A stretch of DNA of 64,000 nucleotides from Spinellus fusiger (lineage: Eukaryota; Mucoromycota; Mucoromycetes; Mucorales; Phycomycetaceae). The notes beneath the pieces were generated by a model. It was not told where the DNA came from and ran no database searches. It worked only from the letters and a program-made list of their open reading frames with translations. Both the position numbers and the translations under genes were made by a program. The stretch is taken from contig JALLLS010000118.1 in NCBI GenBank assembly GCA_025094145.1, forward strand, positions 19,656-83,655, written 5' to 3'. Positions 11,853-23,333 of this stretch are shown here, one piece after another (position 1 is the first letter of the stretch; every line of letters starts with the position of its first letter).

Positions 11853-13620
11853 TCAGACATCAATGCTACCACTGGTGGCATAGACAAAGAAGAGAACCCA
11901 TGCAACCAACAGGCATATACCAAAAGCTGCAACATACACATAGCCCATGAGATGAACTACAGTGTTGCTATAAACATCTAGACCTTGCTGTGTATAGCTC
12001 AGTTCTTTGTCATTGATTTCCTTCATGATCGCAGTACGCTGAGCTCGACTTGTTTCCAAAAGGTTTCCATAATAAAAGCGTTGGACAAGGAGGAGAACAA
12101 AAATAAGAAGGAATCCAATACCACCAAGTACAAGATAAAGAATCATGACACCAGTGTATGCTTGGTTGTGAGTGTTGTCTTGAATCACACCGACAATAAT
12201 ATCAAGAATAGAGGACCCGATGTTGTTTGCACTCTTATAAATACCGAGACCAGTGCCAATGTAGTCAGATGGCAAGACCATACCAATAGAAGTAATCATA
12301 GCAATAGGGCCAAATGCAAGTGATATGCTGTAAAATATCATACCAACAGTGGCATTGACATAGGTCCAGCCAAGAATACCAGAACTCAGCATCAAGAATA
12401 TTGAAGAAATCAACACTAGAGCAGATGAGCAGCTTTGAAAATAGAATAATAGAATAAATAAGACTTACAGATAGAGATACGGCAACCAAAGTAGTCCATA
12501 AAAACACCCAGGATAGCCGTGGCAACAATAGGAACAGACTGAGATGCACTGGCTTGGTAACCAGCCAAAACACCAGTGGTACCGAAGTGGACTTGTATAA
12601 GCTCAGTGCTGATTGTTTGGAAAGAAGACCAGACAGCAGCATAGATAAACTCAATCAAGATGATAAGCCAGTAGATTGTAGGGAACTTTAATACAGAGTG
12701 CCAACGGAAGGTTCTTTTGGCCTTCCAATTCTGAATTTCTTCCTTGGTAACCACTTTTCCACGAAGATGTTTAACGACAAGTGCATACACTAGGTTCATA
12801 AGGATAGAAAAGCCGCATAGAATAAAGGACAGCCAAAAGGCCCAAACCCAGTCACCAGTAGCTTTTGCGATGGGATTAGCAACGAGTGTACCAAGAAAGG
12901 TGGAAAGACGACTAATAGAGAGCTGAAGACCAATGGCAACTGCAAGATGCTCTGTTCTGAACCACTTTGATAAAATTGATTCTTGCATTGTTACAATAAG
13001 ACCACTGCCAATACCAAAGACAACACGGCCCACAATCATAAGAGGAAAAGACTGGATCTTTGCAGCAATAGCAGTCAATAAACTTCCAAGAATAACCATA
13101 AAATTGACAGCAAGAGTACCCCAGACTGAACCAAACATATCAATGAATACACCACCCGCAATAGGGAAAATGGTATTAATAATAGAAACAGCAGAAGCAA
13201 GGACGCCATAACGAGTATTATCAATGGCAAGATACTAAAAAAAATTAAGAATAAGTCAAGCTATGACACTAAGTTTTCTATATTAAAAAGAAAAGATAGC
13301 CTACAGTTTTAATTGGCGTTTTCATGGCACTTAGTGCACTCCCAGCAAAATGTGAACCCACTACACAACGCTCAGCCCTTTGTTTCTGTATACTAAGAAT
13401 CTTTCGACCTACGTGGAAATAAAAGCGCAGTGACAAGTGCAATTGTCTTATACTGCCATGGGGCATTTGCAAGAGCAGTATCGTCACCGTGAGATACGAT
13501 GTTCTGTTTATCTTCTTCAAGCTCTTTATTTGTATCCATGTTGGCATTTTTTGCTGCTAATAATTGACTTTTTTCAATCGTGTAGTCTGCCTCATTGGGA
13601 TTATATTTAGTATCTTCCAT
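11853..13620 (-). CDS. Major facilitator superfamily transporter, MFSD1-like
   Basis: Four exons (13413-13620, 13305-13360, 12469-13234, 11853-12415) join into 530 residues. A polar N-terminal tail of about 60 residues is followed by repeated hydrophobic segments consistent with 12 membrane helices. Family-like strings include GSHFAGSALSAMKTPIK after helix 1, an NTIFPIAGGVFIDMFG segment, GRVVFGIGSGL and a long cytosolic loop (KEEIQNWKAKRTFRWHSVLKF) between the two six-helix halves. The pattern resembles the MFSD1 group of vacuolar/lysosomal transporters; the substrate is not shown by sequence. An in-frame upstream ATG at 13713 would add 31 residues. I chose 13620 because the extension is hydrophobic and unlike a cytosolic tail. 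Introns are 52, 70 and 53 nt. Confidence 0.85.
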
Positions 13621-14079
13621 GATGCCTAATAGCTTCAATGTGAAAACAAAAAAGAAAGGGCACAATTTACTAATCGAAAAGCTTTTTAGATACACTTGTC
13701 TGTGGCTATTCATTACCCGATAAAATTAGCTGCATTTTTTTTTGCTTTACATCAAGATTTTCTTCTGACCTGTACACTCCGCATAATGTCAACAAGCTTA
13801 TCTCTATGTTTGGAAGTAATACAGTCACACAACATTAGAAAGTATACGATTTTCATTTTTTGAAATCCTGAGGAAGAACATGCTTTACGGATAAAAATGC
13901 TACGACCTCAAAACATATACTAATGACCTCAAATTCAACACAAAGATAGTTTAACCTATTGTTTATGTTAATGTATATATAAAAGTTTTTATTCAATATT
14001 GTGTTGGGCCACCTTTGGCATCAATCACTGCCTGGCAGCGATCCTTCATTGAGCCAACTAAATGTTCGGCAAGATCAAC

Positions 14080-15065
14080 TTAGATATTTCCCCAAGCTTT
14101 TTCTAAAGCTTTATTGAGCTCATCGATATTTTTGATACCGGCCTTCTTTTTATCGATAAGCTTATCAAGATAGCTCCAGAGATGTTCAATGGGGTTGAGA
14201 TCAGGGATTTGTGTGGGCCAGTAATCAAAGCGCCTGATTGTATGTGTGTTTTTCCACCATGTTGTATAGCCACCTGTATGGCAGTTAGCTCCATCTTCTT
14301 GGAATATGAAGTCCTTATCCTCCTCATTCAATTCAATGAACCACGGCAGAAATTTTTCCTGCCAAAATGTTGACATATACGTCCTGATTTACAGTTCAAA
14401 GTATTTCTATTTATGGGTGTTGGTTGCTATTCGCGCATTGGGCATGTTAGCCACCCTATGAGAACTTTTGTGAAATAAATGAGAATAGACATAGAAACAC
14501 TATCTTTCTGTCCTGATTTACAGTGATATCAACAAAGACTAATGAGCCAAATCTACCCGCTCAGAAACAGCTCCAGATCATTACGATAAATTTCCCCCAT
14601 TTGGTTATAGGTACACTATAAGCAGCCTTATACCTCTTTCCGATCTTTCGGATCACTCTAGCTCCTCCCTGGTAACCCTCTACTTCAAACCGTGACTCAT
14701 CAGACCATACAACGCGTCTCCAGTCCTCAGGTGTCCAATTGACCCGTTCCTTTGCCCAACGAAGTCTTTTTCTTCATGTTTTCTTCAGACAACCTTGGCT
14801 TATGTGCTTTAAAATAATAATCATACCCAATCTGGTGTATGTATCTGATGAATGTTGTTCTACAGATGATTATCTCATGTGATTTAAGTTTCAAATTTAT
14901 GTAGTTATAGGAGGCAGATGGGTTGCCTCTTAGAATGGCTTCAAGTCGTCTGAGGCCTCTCTCGTTTAGTTTTTTATGGTGCACCAGAACGAGGATCTGG
15001 TAGAGGTGTACCATTAGTCTTGATTCTACTAATGATCTTCTGGACATCAGACTTGCTAATGCCAA
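14080..15065 (-). pseudogene. Tc1-family transposase remnant
   Basis: The C-terminal part (14080-14376) keeps the second catalytic aspartate in FIFQEDGANCH and the glutamate in DLNPIEHLW, the D and E of a DDE active site. The N-terminal part (14727-15065) has the helix-turn-helix linker region. The two parts lie in different frames with stops between them and are also split by the LINE fragment, so no functional enzyme can be made. This class normally cuts and pastes the element at TA sites. Confidence 0.8.
14392..14509 (-). mobile_element. 5'-truncated LINE 3' end inserted in the Tc1 copy
   Basis: About 115 bp matching the 3' terminus of the LINE at 25965. It is flanked by a direct repeat GTCCTGATTTA(CAG) at 14381-14394 and 14510-14523. 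A 5' truncation plus an 11-14 bp duplication is the signature of target-primed reverse transcription. Confidence 0.85.
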
Positions 15066-15451
15066 GGACCTTTGAAATGCTACCCATCGAGTAATTTTCT
15101 TTTTTTAAGCCATTAAACACCCTATTACTCTCTTTCTTTAAGCTTATTATAAACTCTATAGTTTCTAGTTGAGGATTCTGCGTTTGACATTTGAGATTGT
15201 TTAATGGAATGTGATTCTGTGGTAAAAAGAAGAAGAATCATGTTCAAAAATGTATAAATCATGGGGTCGTACCCTTTCTAATGTTGTGTGACTGTATACA
15301 GTGACTAACATAGGGTGTACTACAGTGTGTTCAAAAGCTGGAGCTAATATTGATGATAAATACTATAGAAGCATCGTCACTACTAATGAGTGGATAAAGC
15401 ATAGAGTATAGATGACTGATATATTTATCTGTGGTCTCTTGCAGTAAGTCT

Positions 15452-15908
15452 TGTAGAATAAGGCAGCGTGACTGCCTACTTGTATGGATGAGTGTAGAAG
15501 ACTAGGGGTAGAAGGGAGACCAATAGAGAAGGGTGTGTGTAAGGGCATAGCCTTCCAAACAACTATATAAAAAACCCCTCCTTTTTCACATTGAATAAAA
15601 ACAACCTTGATCTGACTAATACTTTGAGGCTGATAATCGAGTAATATAGACTCTAAGGCTAAGTAATTGACTGTTTCTTGTGTGTGGTCTGTAATTTCTC
15701 TGTTTTGGTCGTCTTCTTTGGTTCTTTCTGGCTCTTCAATTGGATCCATTCCACTCTCTATCTTCTCTGTTTCTCTTGGCCGACTTCCTTAGCCTCTTTG
15801 TTACTACACCTGGCTCTATGACTAATCTCTCGCAAGTGCAAGGACATCCCCAATATCCTCTCCTGCTCTCTTCAATCTGTAACCATAGCCATCCCCTCGA
15901 AGGACCCT
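15452..15908 (+). repeat. Promoter-leader repeat, copy A
   Basis: A 457-bp block that reappears, nearly identical and inverted, at 37173-37629. It contains a TATA box (CTATATAAAAA, near 15564), an AATAAAAAC motif about 30 bp later, then a leader running into a Pro/Ser-rich frame starting at an ATG near 15740. This resembles an LTR U3-R region followed by the start of a gag-like frame, but no retroelement body follows. The open frames on either strand are not credible genes. Confidence 0.7.
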
Positions 15909-16096
15909 ACAAGTCTCAAAGATCTCATCCCGTGCAACATTACAGTCTAATTTAGTTTATAATTACTACAAGAGCTGGTTGATTCTGCTCTCAATACAGT
16001 CATTTCAAGAAGTAAAGTTTCTGGGTTTGAACTTGATGTCGTGCAAAATTGTATTCAACAATGATATCACTTAATGTAAAATCAAAGTCGTTGTAA

Positions 16097-16591
16097 TGTT
16101 GGGCACTTGGGATAAGTTTGGAGACACATAGGGCCTTGGGTGGCTGGCTAGTGACACGGTCGAGGAGATGAATGGATAGGGTGTGGGGATGGTTTCGCAG
16201 GTGCGAGGGTGTAGAAAGAAGGGTAAGGTACTGGATATACCACTGACAAAGTAGGGTACAGGGAATGAACAGATCTATAGGTAGGGTGTGGCACCTTGTG
16301 CAAACACAGCACCAAACCAACGAAAAGGAAAGAGATACAAAGGAAACCAGTTGGGATCAAGAAACAGCTCACTATCTGAGTCAAAGGAAGTCTATCTTGT
16401 TTATACTTCAGAAGTAGCTCGAGTCAAGGTCTGTTTTATTAAAGAAGTAGTTAACAACCTTTTTATTTTTATAATACTAGCTAATTAATTCCCTGTGACG
16501 TAGGGTATTTGCTACTTATCAATGCTACTGTGCTTTTACCAAACCTCCAAGAAGATTGAGTGGTCATACCGCACTATCTCACAACATGTTC
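16097..16591 (-). repeat. Promoter-leader repeat, copy B
   Basis: Read on the minus strand it aligns with copy C at 17324-17850. It starts TGTGAGATAGTGC, has a TATA-like ATTATAAAAATAAAAAG, then AATAAAACAGACCTTGA, then a Pro/His-rich leader frame ending with an AACATTACAAC motif. Copies B and C form long inverted arms around a transposase fragment. Confidence 0.65.
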
Positions 16592-16740
16592 AAATTTAAT
16601 AAACCTTGTTTATTTTCACATGTCACTTAGTAATCATCCAATAATATTGTTCTTAGCATTTTATTTGGTATAAATAAAAGTGATCTCATTTTTCATTTTT
16701 ATTTTTTTCTGTTGATGAGAAGCTTTTTGCTATCGAAACA

Positions 16741-17224
16741 ATAAGTTCTTGTACTCAGTTTCTACAAAATAAACTTCCAGAGAGACCATCTAAGCCCACA
16801 TTGCAACCAGCTGGAGATGAAAGGAATAATGTAGCTGTTTATATGGAGCTATGCAATAAGAGGCGTTGTACATTTTACTCTGGCGAAAAAACTAGATTTT
16901 TTCATTTGTTTTTTAGTAAATGCCTCAGTGCTTCAGCTGCCACAAAACAATTAGGTATTCATATTCATGCCGCCCAAAAATGGGTCAAGCGTTATTATGA
17001 TCCTGAAAGCATTTTTGAGAAAAAGAAAAAATCTGGCCGGCATTGTATTCTTGGGGAAGAGCATAAGCAATTTATTTTAAATTACATTGATGAGAATGCT
17101 TCTGCTGTATTAACTGAAGTGGTAAAAAGTTTAATGTAAGACTCTGTAAATCTGAATGTTTCTCGTAGTACTGTCTATAACTTCATGACAACGCAATGTA
17201 ATTTATCCATTAAATCAGGGACGT
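16741..17224 (+). pseudogene. N-terminal half of an IS630/Tc1-like transposase (HTH region)
   Basis: The frame encodes a homeodomain-like helix-turn-helix segment (ASAATKQLGIHIHAAQKWVKR), a linker with SGRHCILGEEHKQFI, an internal TAA at 17137-17139 and then VSRSTVYNFM before a final stop. The DDE catalytic half is absent. It lies between the inverted repeat copies B and C. Confidence 0.65.
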
Positions 17225-17323
17225 AATCCTACTATTCAATTGCTCAGTATCTGTCTGGAATTTATCTTGTTATTGGTATTTGGTCAATCTACATGGCTCA
17301 CCATCGTCTTGCATTGCCCGTCA

Positions 17324-17850
17324 CAATTGTTCTTGTTAAGTACCCTGTGAGATAGTGCAGAGTGACCGCTCAATCTTCTTGGAGGTTTGGTGGGAAGTAC
17401 GTTTGCAATGATAAGTAGCAAAAACCCCACGTCATAGGGAATAAAATAGCAACTAGTATAAAAAGTGTAGTTTTCTACATCTTCAATAAAACAGACCTTG
17501 ATCCGAGTAGCTGCCTGGAAGTGTAACAAGTACTATAGGCTGTATCAACCCTAGTAGTCGGCTGTTTCCTGTTCTTCATTTGTTTCTTTTGTGGATCTTA
17601 CCACTTCGTTGGATCAATACTGTGTTTGCACACCGTGCCACACTCTTCCTAAAAACCTGTTTGCTCTCTGTCCCTTACTTTGTTCAAAGAACATTCCAGT
17701 ACCCTACCCATTCTCTACACCCTCGCACCTGCGAATCCATCCCCACTCCCTATCCATACCACTCCCTGTCCGTGTCAGTAGCCAGCCTCCCAAGGCCTTA
17801 CGTGTCCTCAAACGTGTCCCTCGTACCCAACATTACAACCCCCTTTTGTT
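17324..17850 (+). repeat. Promoter-leader repeat, copy C
   Basis: Same organisation as copy B in the opposite orientation: TGTGAGATAGTGC start, CTAGTATAAAAAG TATA box, AATAAAACAGACCTTGA, then a leader frame starting near 17591 with a Pro/His/Ser-rich peptide. It is diverged from copies A and D. Confidence 0.65.
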
Positions 17851-18277
17851 CAGTTATTCTCCTGCGCAATAGTGTCATAGACAACTCCCTCACGAGTTCT
17901 ACTAGTCTCATTTGATCTATACATGCCAACATTATAATACTATTAATATTGAAGATCATATTCAATGAAAAAACATTTAAATTTTAATATATAATGTTAT
18001 TAAGTAAATTTTAAAATAAAATATATGATAATAATGTAAATATTTTCATATATTTACTAATAGTTTAAAAAATAGCTATTAAATTCAGGGTTTACAATAA
18101 ATATATCATTATTTAATATTAATATAACAGTAATCTTATTACAAAAGCCAATTAATTAATCACCAACTATCAATCCTTTTAGAATACTAAATAAAATGTT
18201 ATTATTAAATCTAATGATTATTTTTATAAATTAAATTTCAATATCTTTCCAATAAGCTTGTATAATACTATTTTCTT

Positions 18278-19408
18278 TTATATCTTTATTTTTAACCCAT
18301 TGGCATCTTCTATATTTTTATATTTAACAAGGTATTCATAATCATTATCTTTATAGGGGAATTCAAAATCTTTGCGAGTCCATTGTGAATATAAATAATT
18401 ATTTTCTGTATCAATATTATATACTGTTTTTGCATTTTTTATATTATTTAATGTTACAGCTAAAGTCATTTGAAGATTATATATTTTACCTTCAGTAATA
18501 CAAACAACCCTTTGTTTGCTAAATATTTCAAAGGCACTACAGAAAGTAGAAAAATAACTTTCAATTTGGGATCTTATACTACCAAGCTGCTTATTAAAAT
18601 TAGCTTGTTCAGCAGTTAGATTTTTATTAAAAAAATTTCTAAATGGAAAACAAAAGCTTTCAATATTAATATTACTACCTCTATTATCAGCATATTCTAT
18701 TACTTTATCTAAATACTGTGGATAACCTCCATCAATTAAAATACAGTCAGAGTTAGCAATAAATCTTTTGATTTTCATATCAATCAATAATTGACCATAA
18801 GTATAATCACAGCATGGTTTACTATAAGAAATAGCTAAAACAAAATTATTAATACCAATAAGAGTTTGAGTCCTTAATCCAGATTTTTTGTTTTTATAAG
18901 AATATAGACAAGATTTATCAAAGTGCACGTTTTGGTAGGTAACTCTACTATCATATCCATCTATCAAAAGAGTTACATGTTTAAATTTTAAAGGATTGTT
19001 AAGTTTTGCAAAGCATAATCTTATTATATTATTAGAAAAAATATATTTTTTATAAATTTTTATAATCCATTTATTTAGTTGATCTTTATAATTAACATAA
19101 AATGTTTTATATAATTTATAGAAGGAAGACTTTGGAATATATTCATCCATCTCATTAATACTTTTACCTTCAACTAGCTGAAATAACAATAATAGTCGTT
19201 TTTCTACATGCCTAATTGGAATAGGCAACACCAAATTATAGAAAAAATCTACACGAAATACAAAAACTGGTAATACACCCAACCTTTTCATTAATCTTTC
19301 TTTTATATACTCAATATTTTTAACAGCTACTATCTCTGTTCTATAATATTTAGTTTTTTTGATTATTGGATAACCTACATTAAGAAACAGCCACTTTGTT
19401 TCAATCAA
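18278..19408 (-). CDS. Harbinger/IS5-like DDE transposase (DDE_Tnp_4 type)
   Basis: An uninterrupted frame of about 376 residues in very AT-rich DNA. The catalytic triad of the DDE_Tnp_4 family is visible: first Asp in LLIDGYDSRV, second in ILIDGGYPQY, and Glu in RSQIESYFSTF. The N-terminal half has the helical SSFYKLYKTFY region typical of the group. Such enzymes move PIF/Harbinger elements, usually with a separate Myb-like partner, which I do not see nearby. The true start is uncertain because the frame opens without a clear ATG. Clear terminal repeats were not found, so this may be a stranded gene. It is the only transposase frame in the window without a nonsense codon. Confidence 0.72.
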   Translation of the reverse strand: MIETKWLFLNVGYPIIKKTKYYRTEIVAVKNIEYIKERLMKRLGVLPVFVFRVDFFYNLVLPIPIRHVEKRLLLLFQLVEGKSINEMDEYIPKSSFYKLYKTFYVNYKDQLNKWIIKIYKKYIFSNNIIRLCFAKLNNPLKFKHVTLLIDGYDSRVTYQNVHFDKSCLYSYKNKKSGLRTQTLIGINNFVLAISYSKPCCDYTYGQLLIDMKIKRFIANSDCILIDGGYPQYLDKVIEYADNRGSNINIESFCFPFRNFFNKNLTAEQANFNKQLGSIRSQIESYFSTFCSAFEIFSKQRVVCITEGKIYNLQMTLAVTLNNIKNAKTVYNIDTENNYLYSQWTRKDFEFPYKDNDYEYLVKYKNIEDANGLKIKI

Positions 19409-19568
19409 ATATTCTATTTTTTTTGTAATACATGCTGAGTTTTCGAAATATCAGTATTCATTAATAAAAGTTTTTTTTATTAATATTATTTTCAATTTTA
19501 ATACCTATTATATTTTTTATTAGCAACTACTGCTATACACCAGGAGATTTTTCTGGCCTTTAAGCAAT

Positions 19569-19819
19569 TGTCGTCTTTGATGTTAGGTATCAAAGGAAAT
19601 CCGGACAGTTAAATGTGTAGTAGAACTCTGTTGTTTATTCATTCAATTGCGTACTTCTTTTATACTGTTTCTATGCACCACTGCTAACTTATGATATAAT
19701 AATTACATCTTCAGGGCAAGCTATCTTTTAGTCTAATTTCAACTGTTCACCTTTCTTTTTCCAGTTGGCTTCTTTACTAAAGATGTCATTATCTATAAAA
19801 GGAAAGTGACATCACGACA
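19569..19819 (-). repeat. 3' LTR of the Ty3-like element
   Basis: A 251-bp direct repeat of 24422-24672 with a few base differences. It contains a TATAAAAG-like promoter element and an AATAAA-type signal in the minus-strand reading. Confidence 0.92.
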
Positions 19820-22800
19820 ATACCCCCCCTCCAAACTCTTGATTGTCCTCGATCAAGAAGGGCTGTACTGACTGTTCCAAGGATCTTCGGTTCTGTAGGC
19901 GAGAGGCTGTTGGATTATACCACGTTCTTATGACTCCTGGTGTCTTGACTGATTTCAATCTGTTGGCGTGCACCCAAGAAGTATATGGAACACCTTCCAT
20001 AGTTGTGAGCTTGTATATGTTGGTTTGTGTGTTCCTGTCAATGACTCGGTAGGGTCCTCTCCACACAAATTCCAGTCCTAGGCGGTTCTCATGGCACATT
20101 AAAACAGGATCCCCAATGTTAAACGAGTGTGATTTCACGGTTGCATCCCATCACTGCTTGTCTTGGTCACTGTTATTTTTGACTCAATCATTGGCTTCCG
20201 CATGTGCTTTTTGTAGTTTCCTTAGAAATGTCATGGTATTGGGATCCAATGTTCCCGGTTCAGCTTGTACTCCTAGGAATGGCCTCAACGTATCTCCAGG
20301 TAATCTTGGCTCCTGTCTATAGGTCAGATAAAAAGGACTGAATCCAGTGGTGCAATGTTTTCTAATTCTACAAGCCCATAGAGCTGTGTCCAGGTATTCA
20401 TCCCATTGGTGGATTGCTCTATTAGCATACTTTCTTAGCATTTGTTTGAGGATGCCATTCAAACGTTTGCACTTTCCATTTGTTTGAGGGTGAAAGGCTG
20501 ATGTCAACTTGTGTTTGAGCTGTATTTTTTTGGTGTAGTACACCAGGATCTGTGACATGAAGTTAGGGCCTCTATTGGTAAGTATTTTGGCAGAACATCC
20601 AAAACACATCACGATTTCTTCATACAAGAATGTTGCTATTGCTTCTCCTGTTGCTGTGGGCACTGCTCTTGCTATAGGCCAATTTGTTGTGTAGTCCACT
20701 GCCACAAGGATCCATTTGTTTCCTGATACTGTGGTTGGGAGCTCTCCTATGAAGTCTAGGTGCCATCTTGAAAACAGATCAGGTATATCCCATTGATTCA
20801 TTGGGGCATGGTGGATATTTCTTTCTGCATTTGCAGATAGCTGACATTGTGGGCAGTGACTTAGCCATTCTTGTGTTTGTTTTTGCATTTCTGGCCACCA
20901 CCATCGTTTCCGTAGTAGATCATGAATTGTAAATCCTCCAGCATGACCAAATGCTGTGTGAAAGTTATTTACCAGATCTGCTCTACTTACATATGGTGCA
21001 TATTGTATTTCTTCATGCTTTTTTTCAACCACTATTCTTTGGTATATTGTATCTTCTTTTACCACAAATTTGTTCCTGTCTTTTTCCAACTGTTCTTTGA
21101 GTTCTTCAGGCCAATCTTCCTCAGGAAACAGATAGTATTGTGGCCAATCTGATGGGTGTGCCAGTGGGAGTGAGTACAGGTAGTTTGGCTCCATAGATTC
21201 TTCTTCCTGTTCTTGTGTTTCTTCCAATCGAGATAAGACGTCTGGTATATTGTTTTCTTTTCCTGGCTTGTATACAATCTTAGGGTCATACAGCTCCAGT
21301 TCAGATATCCATCTAATTAAGTGGGGTGTTGGTTTTGTTTGACTCCTAAAGTATTGCAGGGGGAGATGGTCTGTATAAACTTCATATGGCCTGCCTTTGA
21401 TCATACATCTCCAAGTCCTCAGTGCATGCATTATTCCCAGTAATTCACATTCCTGAGCTGGGTAAGCTTGTTCCACCTTAGATAGTTTTTTTGACTTAAA
21501 GGCTAAGGGCTTCCAATGTCCTGCTGCGTCTTCTTGTAATAAAACTGCACCAACACCAAAATCAGATGCATCAGTTTCAATCCTGAATGTCTTTTCCATG
21601 TCTGGAGCTTGTAATACTGGGGCTGTGGCTAGCTTCTGCTTGAGGGTCTCAAAGCTGTCTTGACATTCCTTTGTCCATATGATAGGTCTTTGTTTTGGAC
21701 CTACCCCTTGTGTGAGATCCGTGATCAGTGCTGTGATGCATGCAAAACCTGGAATGAAACGTTGATAGTACTGTGCCAGACCAATGAATTGTCTCACTTC
21801 CTGTACATTGGTTGGCGGCCTCCATTCTTTGATAACTTTGATCTTATCAGGAGAAGGCAAGATGCCTTCCTGTAATACTTTAAAACCAAGGAATGTCAAC
21901 TGTTTTTTATTAAATTTGCACTTCTTAAGATTTGCAATTAGCTTAGCTTTTTGTAGCCGTTCTAAGACATGGCACACATGAATCTCATGTTCTTCTTGCG
22001 TTTTACTGAAAATCAAGATATCATCTAAGTAAACCAGGGCGAATTTATCCAGGCAGTCTCCTAGTACCTCATTCATCAGACGTTGGAACGTAGGGGGAGC
22101 ATTTGTTAGGCCAAAAGGTAGAACGAGGAATTTGTATTGTCCATATCTTGTATTAAATGCTGTTTTTGGTACGTCCTTGGCCTTGATTTTAACCTGGTGG
22201 TAACCACTCTTGAGGTCCAGACTAGTGAAATGTTTTGATCCTTTGAGACGTTCCAAGCACTCATCAATTTCTGGTAATGGGTGGTTGTTCCAGATAGTTA
22301 CTTTATTTAGGGCTCGGTAGTCAATGCACATTCTCATGGCTCCATCCTTCTTTACAAAGAGTATAGGAGCTCCCCATGGTGATGTGCTTGGTCGGATCAA
22401 TCCTAGGCTCAGCAATTCATCAAGTTGTTTTTTCAACTCTTTGAGTTTGAGAGGGCTCATCTTATAAGGTGGTCAGCTCACAGGTTCTGCCTCTTCCATA
22501 TGGATTACATGCTGGATGTCTCTTTCAGGGGGCACTCCTGGTAGACCATCCTGGAAGACTTCTTTGAATTCTTCTACTCGTTTCTGCACTAAACTCTCTG
22601 AGTTGTCCTTGTTTGTGTTCTCATCCAGATGTAAGAGGTAGTATTTTGTTTCTTCCTTCTTGATGAGTTTGTTGGCCTGTTTTGCTGAGATCACATACTG
22701 GAGTTGTGCTTCCATTCTCTGTTTACAGGGATACAGGTGGAACTCCTTTCCATTTTTTTGTAGTGTCCAGTGGTCAGTTTGCCAGTTTGGTGTAGAATCT

Positions 22801-23333
22801 GCTTTTTGCAACCATGTTTGGCCCAGAATGAGTGGAAACTTAGTTGGTAGGACGAAAGCTTCTACAGTGTCTTGATAACCATTGAGAGAAATGTCTATGA
22901 TAGCTTTCTTATTGATGTTGATTATCTGCACACCTGCTGTTTCCACAGATTTCTTTTGGATAGGGATGACTTGTTGAGCTCTTCTTGCTTCTTGTGGTAA
23001 AACATAATTTGTGCTGGCTCCACTATCAATCAACACAAGGGTCTGTTGTCCTTGGTGGTTGATTGGGTAGAGTGGGAGGTCAGTATGAGTTGTTGTGTAT
23101 ATCTTTTTGACATATTCCCTGTCTTGTATCCACATGGTTGTCATATTATCTCCTTCCTTCTCCAAGTAGGTTTTGAAAGGTTGTTTATTGGCTTGTTTAT
23201 CAATATCTTCTAATTCTTCTTCTGAATACTCTTTGCAATCCTGATATTCTTTGTATTCTTGGTCTTGGCTGTTTTCCTCAGAGGTACTTTCAAGAACACA
23301 CAACTGGCCTCTGTTTACAGTTGTGTGCTGCAA
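19812..23333 (-). pseudogene. Ty3-like pol: protease, RT, RNase H, integrase
   Basis: The frame opens at 23333, overlapping the end of gag by about 19 bp in another frame. Protease has LIDSGAS. RT has YLDD (in [12 protein letters not shown]). RNase H has [10 protein letters not shown]. Integrase has an HxxxH/CPQC zinc region, the first Asp in HLDFIGELP, and a WRGPYRV (GPY/F) module at the C-terminus. TGA codons at 22473, 20184 and 20151 sit where related elements have other residues, most simply Arg (CGA). The second catalytic Asp of integrase is Asn (20574-20576) and the catalytic Glu, 36 codons on, is Lys (20466-20468), so integration chemistry is lost as well as translation. Confidence 0.9.

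Larger units (their letters stand above)
13822..15294 (-). mobile_element. Tc1-like DNA transposon, degenerate
   Basis: Terminal inverted repeats beginning CAGTCACACAACATTAGAAAG lie at 13822 and end at 15294 and are flanked by TA on both sides (13820-13821 and 15295-15296), the Tc1/mariner target duplication. Inside, minus-strand fragments encode a Tc1-type transposase. A LINE 3' end with its own target duplication is inserted at 14392-14509. Confidence 0.88.

Noticed and set aside
15363..15749. 128-codon minus-strand open frame, also seen on the plus strand at 37332
   Set aside because: It lies inside the 457-bp promoter-leader repeat and runs through its TATA box; the other diverged copies do not keep this frame.
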